A stretch of DNA of 25,811 nucleotides from an uncultured Prevotella sp. Lineage in GTDB: Bacteria; Bacteroidota; Bacteroidia; Bacteroidales; Bacteroidaceae. Location: assembly GCA_900546575.1 (NCBI GenBank), contig URDM01000044.1:1-25811 (forward strand). The letters are read 5' to 3'. The notes under the pieces were generated by a model. That model had not been told where the DNA came from. It ran no database searches and was given only the letters and a program-made list of their open reading frames with translations. The position numbers and the translations under genes were made by a program. Of this stretch, positions 7,674 to 14,888 are shown piece after piece (the first letter of the stretch is position 1; each line of letters begins with the position of its first letter).

Positions 7674-8192
7674 ATGATAGACTACGATTTGAAGAAGATA
7701 AAGGCGGTTCTGTTTGATGTCGACGGGGTGCTCTCGGCTGAAACAATACTCCTTAGTTCGGAGGGCGAGCCGCTGCGCACGGTAAATATTAAGGACGGCT
7801 ATGCCATACAGTTGGCCTGCAAGGTGGGGCTGCGTATCGGTATCATTACGGGTGGCAACACGGCGGCTGTGCGCAAACGCTATGATGGACTTGGCGTGAA
7901 GGACATCTGTATGGGTGCCGGAGTGAAGATTACGGCTTATGAAGAGCTGCTGCAACGCTACGGACTGAAGGACGAGGAGGTGATGTTCGTAGGCGACGAC
8001 ATTCCCGACCTTCAGGTGATGAAGCGTGTGGGCTGTGCGTGCTGTCCGAAGGATGCCTGCCACGATGTAAAGAGCGTCAGTACCTATATTAGTGACCGTA
8101 TAGGCGGTCATGGGGTGGGGCGCGACGTGATAGAGCAGGTGCTTAGGGCGCAAGGCAAATGGCTCTGCGACGAAGCTGCCTTCGGTTGGTAG
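7674..8192 (+). CDS. kdsC: KdsC-like HAD-IIIA phosphatase (3-deoxy-D-manno-octulosonate 8-phosphate phosphatase)
   Basis: This 172-residue protein has HAD motif I FDVDGVL (nucleophile D15, acid D17), motif II threonine in IITGG (57-61), and motif IV GDDIPD (107-112). There is no cap insertion, and length and layout match KdsC, which makes free Kdo for lipopolysaccharide inner core synthesis in the cytosol. FDVDGVL plus the GNTAAVRKR segment is typical of the KdsC subgroup. A related sugar-phosphate phosphatase of the same subgroup cannot be excluded. It follows the DUF2520 gene by two bases and precedes maf by about 100 bases. Confidence 0.82.
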   Translation: MIDYDLKKIKAVLFDVDGVLSAETILLSSEGEPLRTVNIKDGYAIQLACKVGLRIGIITGGNTAAVRKRYDGLGVKDICMGAGVKITAYEELLQRYGLKDEEVMFVGDDIPDLQVMKRVGCACCPKDACHDVKSVSTYISDRIGGHGVGRDVIEQVLRAQGKWLCDEAAFGW

Positions 8193-8293
8193 AAGGCTGG
8201 ATGGAATCGGTATATTATGAAGTCGGATTGGCTTGATATATTATATTATAAGGTAATGAGATTGTAATTTAAAAACGTAAGAAAAATATACAG

Positions 8294-8884
8294 ATGAAAA
8301 TAATACTGGCAAGCAATTCGCCCCGTAGAAAGGAATTGCTCAATCAACTTGGACTTGATTTTGAAGTGAGGGTGATGAAAGGCATCGACGAGTCTTATCC
8401 CGATAACCTGCCATCGAAAGATGTGGCAGAATTTATTGCGTCGAAGAAATCGTCGGCATATTCGATAGCCTCTGACGAACTCCTCATTACGGCTGACACA
8501 ATAGTAGTGGTAGGACAGGATATTCTGGGCAAACCACATGACCGTGAGGACGCCTGCCGTATGCTGCGCGAGATAAGCGGCAAGACCCATCATGTGATTA
8601 CGGGTGTCTGCATAAGGACCGCCGCCAAGCAAAGCCGGTTCTCGGTGTCTACCGACGTAAGATTCAAGAATCTTTCGGATGGCGAGATTGATTTCTATGT
8701 CGACCATTTCAAACCTTACGACAAGGCTGGAGCCTACGGCATTCAGGAGTGGATTGGCCTGGTCGGGGTGGAGTCAATCTCAGGCAGTTTCTATAATGTA
8801 ATGGGTCTGCCCGTACAGCGCATCTATGAGGAGTTGACTGCTTCGTTCGGTTTGAACTTGGATAATGTCAATCCTTTGCAGTAA
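8294..8884 (+). CDS. maf: Maf-family nucleotide pyrophosphatase (dTTP/UTP type)
   Basis: This 196-residue protein hydrolyses non-canonical or surplus nucleoside triphosphates to monophosphates (house-cleaning role). Family landmarks are SNSPRRKELL (7-16), ADTIVV (67-72), GKPHD (79-83) and DKAGAYGIQEW (143-153). The ATG at 8294 begins MKIILASNSPRR, the normal N-terminus. The 101-base gap from the KdsC gene is AT-rich and I see no convincing promoter in it, so cotranscription with DUF2520-kdsC is likely. The assignment to the dTTP/UTP (YhdE) group rests on general resemblance. Confidence 0.93.
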   Translation: MKIILASNSPRRKELLNQLGLDFEVRVMKGIDESYPDNLPSKDVAEFIASKKSSAYSIASDELLITADTIVVVGQDILGKPHDREDACRMLREISGKTHHVITGVCIRTAAKQSRFSVSTDVRFKNLSDGEIDFYVDHFKPYDKAGAYGIQEWIGLVGVESISGSFYNVMGLPVQRIYEELTASFGLNLDNVNPLQ

Positions 8885-8921
8885 AAAAATGTGACACATT
8901 TAATATATTTTAGACTCTATA

Positions 8922-8954
8922 TTTCGCCTTAGAGATATTATTTGTGTAATTTTG
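8922..8954 (+). promoter_or_regulatory. Putative Bacteroidetes-type promoter for the moxR-bat operon
   Basis: TAATTTTG at 8947-8954 matches the -7 consensus TAnnTTTG, with TTTC at 8922-8925 as the -33 element 21 bases upstream. A start near 8960 would give a leader of about 55 bases before the moxR ATG at 9015. It is the only clear promoter seen ahead of the long + strand gene run. Confidence 0.6.
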
Positions 8955-9014
8955 CGTGTGAAAAAGGTCATCAGACCAAGGTTTAATAAATTTAGAATAT
9001 AAATTTTTACTGAA

Positions 9015-10010
9015 ATGTCAGAATCAATAGATATCCGCCAACTCAATGCCCGGATAGAACAGCAAAGCAGTTTTGTCACCAATCTGGTGACCGGTATGAA
9101 CCAGGTAATCGTAGGCCAAAAGCACCTTGTAGAGTCGTTGCTCATCTCGCTCCTTAGCGATGGCCACATCCTGTTGGAAGGTGTTCCGGGACTGGCAAAG
9201 ACACTTGCCATCAAGACATTGTCAAGTCTTGTAGACGCAGACTTCAGCCGTATCCAGTTCACTCCCGACCTCTTGCCAGCCGACGTTGTGGGTACTTTGG
9301 TGTACTCGCAGAAGGACGAGGCTTTTCATGTGAAGAAAGGTCCGGTATTTGCCAACTTCGTATTGGCAGATGAGATCAACCGTGCTCCTGCCAAGGTGCA
9401 GAGCGCCCTTCTCGAGGCAATGCAGGAGCATCAGGTAACAATCGGCGAGCAGACATTCGCCCTGCCCAAGCCTTTCCTCGTAATGGCTACTCAGAACCCT
9501 ATCGAGCAGGAGGGAACCTATCAGCTGCCCGAGGCTCAGGTGGACCGTTTCATGCTTAAGGTGGTGATTGGCTATCCTACACTTGAGGAGGAAAAACAGA
9601 TTATTCGTGAGAACATCAAGGGCGAGCACAAGAACGTGCTGCCTGTTACTACTGCTGAGGAGATTATGAAGGCTCGTGCCGTAGTTGAGGACGTTTATAT
9701 CGACGAGAAGATTGAGCAGTACATTGCCGACATCGTTTTCGCTTCACGCTATCCCGAGAAGTATGGTTTGGCTGAAATCAAGGATATGATAACATTCGGT
9801 GGTTCGCCGCGTGCAAGTATCAGTCTTGCCAAGGCAGCCCGTGCCTATGCCTTCATCAAGCATCGCGGCTATGTCGTGCCTGAGGACGTACGTGCCGTTG
9901 TTCACGACGTGATGCGCCATCGTATCGGACTCTCGTATGAGGCAGAGGCAAGCAACGTGACCAGCGAGGATATCGTATCAAAGATTATAAATAAGGTCGA
10001 AGTGCCTTAA
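9015..10010 (+). CDS. moxR: MoxR-family AAA+ ATPase
   Basis: This 331-residue protein is a cytosolic AAA+ ATPase of the MoxR (AAA_3) family, thought to act as a chaperone that activates VWA-domain partners. Walker A is GVPGLAKT (56-63) and Walker B is VLADEIN (116-122). IQFTPDLLPADVVGT (80-94) and ATQNPIEQEGTYQLPEAQ are typical of the family, and a C-terminal lid domain follows. It is the first gene after a clear promoter and precedes a DUF58 gene and two VWA genes, the classical MoxR-DUF58-Bat arrangement. A 101-base gap with tandem repeats separates it from the DUF58 gene. Confidence 0.95.
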   Translation: MSESIDIRQLNARIEQQSSFVTNLVTGMNQVIVGQKHLVESLLISLLSDGHILLEGVPGLAKTLAIKTLSSLVDADFSRIQFTPDLLPADVVGTLVYSQKDEAFHVKKGPVFANFVLADEINRAPAKVQSALLEAMQEHQVTIGEQTFALPKPFLVMATQNPIEQEGTYQLPEAQVDRFMLKVVIGYPTLEEEKQIIRENIKGEHKNVLPVTTAEEIMKARAVVEDVYIDEKIEQYIADIVFASRYPEKYGLAEIKDMITFGGSPRASISLAKAARAYAFIKHRGYVVPEDVRAVVHDVMRHRIGLSYEAEASNVTSEDIVSKIINKVEVP

Positions 10011-10014
10011 GAGA

Positions 10015-10062
10015 TGGTGAGGTGTTGAAGTGGTGAGGTGTTTAGATGTTGAGGTGATGGAG
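10015..10062. repeat. Three tandem 16-bp units between moxR and the DUF58 gene
   Basis: Units begin at 10015 (TGGTGAGGTGTTGAAG), 10031 (TGGTGAGGTGTTTAGA) and 10047 (TGTTGAGGTGATGGAG). They are degenerate direct repeats with the shared core TGAGGTG. Further on, CCTTACCAC (10080-10088) can pair with GTGGTGAGG (10030-10038) using one G-U pair, so the transcript could also form a stem. No coding role is apparent. Confidence 0.75.
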
Positions 10063-10111
10063 TTGTCATATTACCCCGTCCTTACCACTAATAATAATCA
10101 TTCGATTAATA

Positions 10112-10981
10112 ATGGAAACTTCAGAAATATTAAAGAAAGTCCGCAAGATTGAGATAAAGACTCGCGGACTCAGCCAGAACATCTTTGCCGGTCAGTATCA
10201 TTCGGCCTTCAAGGGTAGGGGAATGGCTTTCTCTGAGGTGCGTGAATACCAGTTTGGCGACGACGTTCGTGACATTGACTGGAATGTTACTGCGCGTTTC
10301 CGCAAACCGTTTGTCAAGGTTTTTGAGGAGGAACGTGAGCTTACTGTGATGCTGATGATAGATGTGTCAGGGTCGCTCTCGTTCGGTACGCGTCATTGCA
10401 CAAAGTCGGATATGGCTGTCGAGATTGCGGCAACCATAGCCTTTAGCGCAATCCAGAACAATGACAAGATTGGCGTGATTTTCTTCTCCGACCGTATCGA
10501 GAAATTCATCCCTCCAAAGAAGGGACGAAAGCATATCCTGTATATTATACGCGAGATGCTCGACTTCAAGCCGCAGAGCAGCAGGACCGACATAGGCGAA
10601 GCTATGGCTTTCTTTACACGAGCCATGAAGCGTCGTGCTACGGTATTCGTGCTAAGCGATTTTCTTGACAAGAAAGACTTCTTGCGACAAATGCAGATTG
10701 CCAGTCGTAAGCACGACATTATGGCCATACAGGTGTACGACGGATGGATGAAGAAACTGCCCGATGTAGGCTTGATGCGCATAGCAGATGCTGAGACCGG
10801 ACATGAGATGTATCTTGACACGTCAAGCCGCAAGGTGCAGCGAATGCATGCGCAATATTGGGCTGAGTCGGAGGCAAAGCTCAAGGACGTCTTCTCGCGT
10901 TCGAAAATCGACTGGGTGTCGGTAGCGACAAACGACGATTATGTCAGAGCGATGATGCGCCTCTTCGGATCGCGTATTTAG
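10112..10981 (+). CDS. DUF58 protein (VWA-like, MoxR partner)
   Basis: This 289-residue protein carries the DUF58 signature REYQFGDDVRDIDWNVTAR (44-62), followed by a VWA-type metal site DVSGS (84-88) in LMIDVSGSLSFG. No membrane segment is evident, so it is probably cytosolic or peripheral. DUF58 proteins occur almost always beside MoxR ATPases and are regarded as their partners; the molecular role is not settled. It follows moxR by 101 bases and precedes the BatD-like membrane gene by 36 bases. The name Bat is not given because the letters are used for the downstream genes. Confidence 0.9.
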   Translation: METSEILKKVRKIEIKTRGLSQNIFAGQYHSAFKGRGMAFSEVREYQFGDDVRDIDWNVTARFRKPFVKVFEEERELTVMLMIDVSGSLSFGTRHCTKSDMAVEIAATIAFSAIQNNDKIGVIFFSDRIEKFIPPKKGRKHILYIIREMLDFKPQSSRTDIGEAMAFFTRAMKRRATVFVLSDFLDKKDFLRQMQIASRKHDIMAIQVYDGWMKKLPDVGLMRIADAETGHEMYLDTSSRKVQRMHAQYWAESEAKLKDVFSRSKIDWVSVATNDDYVRAMMRLFGSRI

Positions 10982-11017
10982 AGATGTTACAGTCAGTCAA
11001 AACGTAAATAAAACATA

Positions 11018-12091
11018 ATGAGGCTATTCATTTCATATATATTGTCATTACTGTTCTGCGCTACTGTGTGCAATGCTCAGGAAGTGACAGTAGAGTCAAA
11101 AATAGATTCCATAGCAATACTTATAGGCCAGCAGGCTCATTTGTCGGTTGAAGTGTCGGCTAAGGAAGGGGCTAATGTCGTGTTCCCGCATTTCAAACGT
11201 TCGCAATATTATGTTCCAGGTGTTGAAGTGCTGGAGGAAACGTCGTCTGAGCCAGTTGTCTCGGATGGCATTCTTAAGGTGAGCCATTCATATACGCTTA
11301 CAAGTTTTGATGAGAAACTGTATCCGCTGCCAGGTGTCAAGGTGAAAGTGAACGGCAAGGTGTACACTTCCAACCAGCTTGCCCTCAAGGTGGTGACTTG
11401 CGATGTGGACACTCTTCATCCCGAGAAATTCTTCCCTCCAAAGGATGTTCAGGACAATCCTTTCATGTGGAGCGAGTGGACACCATTGATATGGTCGGCA
11501 CTTGCTGTTATAGTGCTGTGTCTGGCTTTTGCCTATCTGTTGCAGCGATTGAAGCACAACAAGCCAATCATAGCCAAGATTCGTATTGTGAAGGTTGTAC
11601 CTCCGCACCAGAAGGCGCTCAATGAGATTGAGAACCTGAAGAAGGTGAACTTCGAGTCGACCGACGACCAGAAGGAATACTATACAAAGCTTACTGAGGC
11701 TTTACGCAAATACATCAAGGAGCGTTTCGGATTCAATGCTATGGAGATGACCAGTTCGGAGATTATCATGCACCTCAAGGCAAATGGCGATGAGAGTATG
11801 ATGAACGAGTTGCAGGAACTCTTCATGACAGCCGATTTGGTGAAGTTCGCCAAATATTCTTCATTGTTAAACGAGAAGGACATGAACCTCGTCAACGCCA
11901 TTAACTTCATCGACAAGACGAAGCGCGAAGATGTTCCGACCGAGGAGAAGATTATGCCTACGCTGAGCGACGACGAGAAGAAGACCAACAAGAACCACAT
12001 GGTGATAAAGTCGTTGCTGTGGCTGATTGGTATTGGTGCTTCTGTCTTGGTGGTTTACATTGTCTACAACGCATGGCTGTTGCTGGAATAA
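11018..12091 (+). CDS. Bat-operon BatD-like membrane protein with signal peptide
   Basis: This 357-residue protein has a signal peptide (1-20, likely cut after CNA), a periplasmic beta-rich region up to about 150, a membrane helix at about 156-175, a cytosolic helical region, and a final membrane helix at about 330-350. The cytosolic part, with ALRKYIKERFGFNAMEMTSSEI (about 228-249), resembles the cytosolic tail of BatD in this same operon (TLRALWGYAGDKLNMPVEQLS) in position and pattern. It sits between the DUF58 gene and batA (gap 16 bases), where Bacteroidetes operons commonly have such a gene. It is probably part of the membrane Bat complex; a biochemical function is not known. Confidence 0.75.
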   Translation: MRLFISYILSLLFCATVCNAQEVTVESKIDSIAILIGQQAHLSVEVSAKEGANVVFPHFKRSQYYVPGVEVLEETSSEPVVSDGILKVSHSYTLTSFDEKLYPLPGVKVKVNGKVYTSNQLALKVVTCDVDTLHPEKFFPPKDVQDNPFMWSEWTPLIWSALAVIVLCLAFAYLLQRLKHNKPIIAKIRIVKVVPPHQKALNEIENLKKVNFESTDDQKEYYTKLTEALRKYIKERFGFNAMEMTSSEIIMHLKANGDESMMNELQELFMTADLVKFAKYSSLLNEKDMNLVNAINFIDKTKREDVPTEEKIMPTLSDDEKKTNKNHMVIKSLLWLIGIGASVLVVYIVYNAWLLLE

Positions 12092-12107
12092 GAAAAACGA
12101 ATGACAA

Positions 12108-13106
12108 ATGGAATTTGCTAATAAAGAATACTTTATACTTATCTTACTGTTGATTCCGTACATTGTATGGTATCTGTTATATCGTAAGAAAAGCGTACCG
12201 TCGATGCGTGTCAGCACAACCGAAGCCTACCGCTACGGCTACAGTACATGGCGCACACGTCTGGTACACGTTCCGATGGTGCTGCATTGCATCTGCTACA
12301 CTTTGCTCGTATGCGTATTGGCACGTCCTCAGACACACAATGCGTGGGACACAAAGTCGGTAGAGGGCATCGACATAATGCTGGCTATGGACGTTTCTAC
12401 CTCAATGCTTGCCGAGGACCTCAAGCCTAACCGTCTGGAGGCCGCCAAGAACGTGGCTGCGGAATTCATAGCCGGACGTCCTAATGACAATATCGGTCTT
12501 ACTATATTTGCCGGCGAGTCCTTCACCCAATGTCCTATGACAACCGACCACACGTCTCTGTTGTACATGTTGCAGTCGGTACGTACTGACATTGCTGCCA
12601 GAGGCATCATCTCTGACGGAACAGCCATTGGTATGGGCTTGGCAAATTCTGTGTCGCGTCTGAAGAGTTCAAAGGCCAAGAGCAAGGTGGTAATCTTGCT
12701 CACCGACGGTAGCAACAATATGGGCGACATCTCGCCTATGACGAGTGCTGAGATTGCCAAGAGCATGGGCATAAGAGTCTACACCATTGCCGTAGGCACC
12801 AATAAGGTAGCTCCATATCCGGTACCCGTGGCTGGAGGAATACAGTATGTAAACATGCCGGTAGAGATTGACACCAAGACACTTGATGATATAGCCCAGA
12901 CAACTGGCGGCAGTTCTTATCGTGCCACCAACAACAAAGAGTTGTCAAAGATTTACAAGGACATCGACACGCTTGAAAAGACCAAGATGGACGTAAAGCG
13001 TTTCTCAAAGCGTTACGAGGCTTATCAGCCGTTCCTTCTCTTTGCTGTCCTCATGTTGTTGGTAGAGATTGTCTTGAGAAACACAGTACTTCGTAAAATT
13101 CCATAA
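12108..13106 (+). CDS. batA: BatA: membrane-anchored VWA protein
   Basis: This 332-residue protein has two N-terminal membrane helices (about 8-25 and 55-73), a VWA domain with metal site DVSTS (95-99) in IMLAMDVSTSMLAEDLKPNR, and a C-terminal helix (about 307-326). LTDGSNNMGDISP is a further VWA landmark. BatA is a component of the aerotolerance operon first described in Bacteroides fragilis, and the VWA domain is thought to bind partner proteins outside the membrane. It lies 16 bases after the BatD-like gene and 11 bases before batB, with which it shares layout, suggesting an ancient duplication. Confidence 0.93.
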   Translation: MEFANKEYFILILLLIPYIVWYLLYRKKSVPSMRVSTTEAYRYGYSTWRTRLVHVPMVLHCICYTLLVCVLARPQTHNAWDTKSVEGIDIMLAMDVSTSMLAEDLKPNRLEAAKNVAAEFIAGRPNDNIGLTIFAGESFTQCPMTTDHTSLLYMLQSVRTDIAARGIISDGTAIGMGLANSVSRLKSSKAKSKVVILLTDGSNNMGDISPMTSAEIAKSMGIRVYTIAVGTNKVAPYPVPVAGGIQYVNMPVEIDTKTLDDIAQTTGGSSYRATNNKELSKIYKDIDTLEKTKMDVKRFSKRYEAYQPFLLFAVLMLLVEIVLRNTVLRKIP

Positions 13107-13117
13107 AGCGAAACAGT

Positions 13118-14140
13118 ATGTTTAAATTTGCAGACCCATCATATCTATGGCTGTTAGTAGCCGTAGCCTTGCTCGTCGTACTAAGATTCTATAATCTGTT
13201 GAAACGCCGTCGTTTGATGTCGCGTCTTGGCGACAAACAGCTGTTGGCGGCAATGATGCCCGATGTGTCAAGAGGTCGTCCTACGGTGAAGTTCTGGTTG
13301 CTTATAAGTGCATTGGCGCTTATGATTGTTATGCTTGCACGTCCTCAGATGGGGTCGAAGATATCCAATGACAAGCGCAACGGCATCGAGACGATTATAG
13401 CATTGGACATAAGTAATTCGATGCTTGCCCAGGACGTTATCCCGTCGCGACTCGAAAAGAGCAAGATGCTCGTAGAGAGCCTTGTGGACAATTTCACTAA
13501 CGACAAGATTGGTCTTGTCGTGTTTGCCGGCGATGCTTTCGTACAGTTGCCTATCACAAATGATTATGTGTCGGCCAAGATGTTTCTTCATGACATCAGT
13601 CCGTCGCTTATAACTACTCAAGGTACTGACCTTGCTCGTGCCATAAATCTCTCGGCAAGCAGTTTCACGCAGCAGCAGGGAGTGGGACGTGCCATTATTG
13701 TCATTACCGATGGCGAGGACCATGAGGGCGGAGCAGAGGAAGCAGTCAAGGCAGCGCGCAAGAAAGGCATTAATGTTTTCATATTGGGAATAGGTAGTAA
13801 CAAGGGTGCGCCAATTCCCTTAGGTGGTGACTATCTCAAGGATGCTTCGGGCAATGTTGTTATGTCGGCTCTTAACGAGGATATGTGTCGTAGTCTGGCT
13901 CAGGCTGGTAGCGGTTCGTACATTCACGTCGACAATACCAATGACGCTCAGGAGAAGCTCAACAGCGAGTTGGCTAAGCTTCAGAAAGGCACCACTCAAG
14001 ATGTGGTTTACAGCGAGTATGCCGATCAGTTTCAGGCTTTCGGCCTTATTGTCATCCTGCTTCTGATAGTAGAGGCATGTTTGCTTGAGGCCAAAAACCC
14101 ACGATTCAAGAATGTGTTCTTGTTCAAGAAGAAATCTTAA
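13118..14140 (+). CDS. batB: BatB: membrane-anchored VWA protein
   Basis: This 340-residue paralogue of BatA has N-terminal helices (about 9-25 and 57-74), a VWA metal site DISNS (97-101) in IIALDISNSMLAQD, the VWA landmark ITDGEDHEGG, and a C-terminal helix near 310-328. It follows batA by 11 bases and precedes batC by 52 bases, in the standard batA-batB-batC order. Like BatA it is expected to sit in the inner membrane with the VWA domain available to partners such as BatC. Confidence 0.93.
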   Translation: MFKFADPSYLWLLVAVALLVVLRFYNLLKRRRLMSRLGDKQLLAAMMPDVSRGRPTVKFWLLISALALMIVMLARPQMGSKISNDKRNGIETIIALDISNSMLAQDVIPSRLEKSKMLVESLVDNFTNDKIGLVVFAGDAFVQLPITNDYVSAKMFLHDISPSLITTQGTDLARAINLSASSFTQQQGVGRAIIVITDGEDHEGGAEEAVKAARKKGINVFILGIGSNKGAPIPLGGDYLKDASGNVVMSALNEDMCRSLAQAGSGSYIHVDNTNDAQEKLNSELAKLQKGTTQDVVYSEYADQFQAFGLIVILLLIVEACLLEAKNPRFKNVFLFKKKS

Positions 14141-14142
14141 AT

Positions 14143-14166
14143 AGAATAAAGCTTAGAATAAGGCTT
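14143..14166. repeat. 12-bp tandem duplication between batB and batC
   Basis: AGAATAAAGCTT (14143-14154) is followed directly by AGAATAAGGCTT (14155-14166), differing at one base. A partial third copy (GAATAA) follows. It lies in the 52-base batB-batC gap and explains most of that gap. Confidence 0.7.
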
Positions 14167-14192
14167 GAATAATTCCATAATCAAGAGATAAA

Positions 14193-14870
14193 ATGAGAAT
14201 TGCTATAATTATAATTATGTTGGTAGCCTCGATGGTTGACGTAAGCGCACAATCCGACCGTCGTAGCATACGTAGTGGCAACCGTCAGTATCGCCAGCAG
14301 AATTTTGTTAAGGCAGAGGCAGAATACCGTAAGGCTGTTTCTGCCAACAGTTCCAATCCGCAGGCTTTGTACAATCTGGGCTGTGCCTTGATGATGCAGA
14401 ATAAGGACTCGTTGGCAACAGTACAGTTTGAGAAAGCCGGACGCTTGGAGAAGGACCCCAAGCGCAAGGCTATGGTCTATCATAATATCGGATTTATCTG
14501 CCAGAACCATCGTCTGTATTCTGAGGCAATCGAGGCTTATAAGGAAAGTCTTCGAAATAATCCGTCCGACAACGAGACACGCTACAATCTTGAACTGTGC
14601 AAACGTCTGAACAAGTCGAACAAGCAAAAGCAAAAACAGCAGAACAAGCAAAACAAACAGAATAACGACAAGAAAAAAGACAATAAGAAAAAGCAGGAAG
14701 AAAAGAACAAGCCACAGCAGCAAAAGTCTGAAGAGCAAAAGCAGAAGATGAGCAAGGATAACGCCGAGCAGCTGCTTAACGCTGCCATGCAAAACGAGCA
14801 GGCTACGCAGCGCAAGGTTAAGGAAGCGCAACGTGCAGGCAAGTCAAAACGTCTTGAGAAAAACTGGTAA
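14193..14870 (+). CDS. batC: BatC: periplasmic TPR protein
   Basis: This 225-residue protein has a signal peptide (1-20, VDVSAQ) and TPR units over about 25-135, visible as ALYNLGCALM and AMVYHNIGFICQ. A very K/Q/N-rich tract (about 141-187) leads to a conserved-looking end (AEQLLNAAMQNE through LEKNW). This matches BatC, a TPR protein thought to link the VWA proteins in the periplasm. Gene order batB-batC-batD agrees. The charged tract is low-complexity and may vary in length between strains. Confidence 0.88.
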   Translation: MRIAIIIIMLVASMVDVSAQSDRRSIRSGNRQYRQQNFVKAEAEYRKAVSANSSNPQALYNLGCALMMQNKDSLATVQFEKAGRLEKDPKRKAMVYHNIGFICQNHRLYSEAIEAYKESLRNNPSDNETRYNLELCKRLNKSNKQKQKQQNKQNKQNNDKKKDNKKKQEEKNKPQQQKSEEQKQKMSKDNAEQLLNAAMQNEQATQRKVKEAQRAGKSKRLEKNW

Positions 14871-14888
14871 TAAGAAAATAAACTTTCA

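Noticed and set aside
14181..14831. Leucine/phenylalanine-rich - strand frame opposite batC
   Set aside because: It mirrors the A-rich K/Q/N codons of BatC; the apparent membrane segments are a by-product of the complementary strand.
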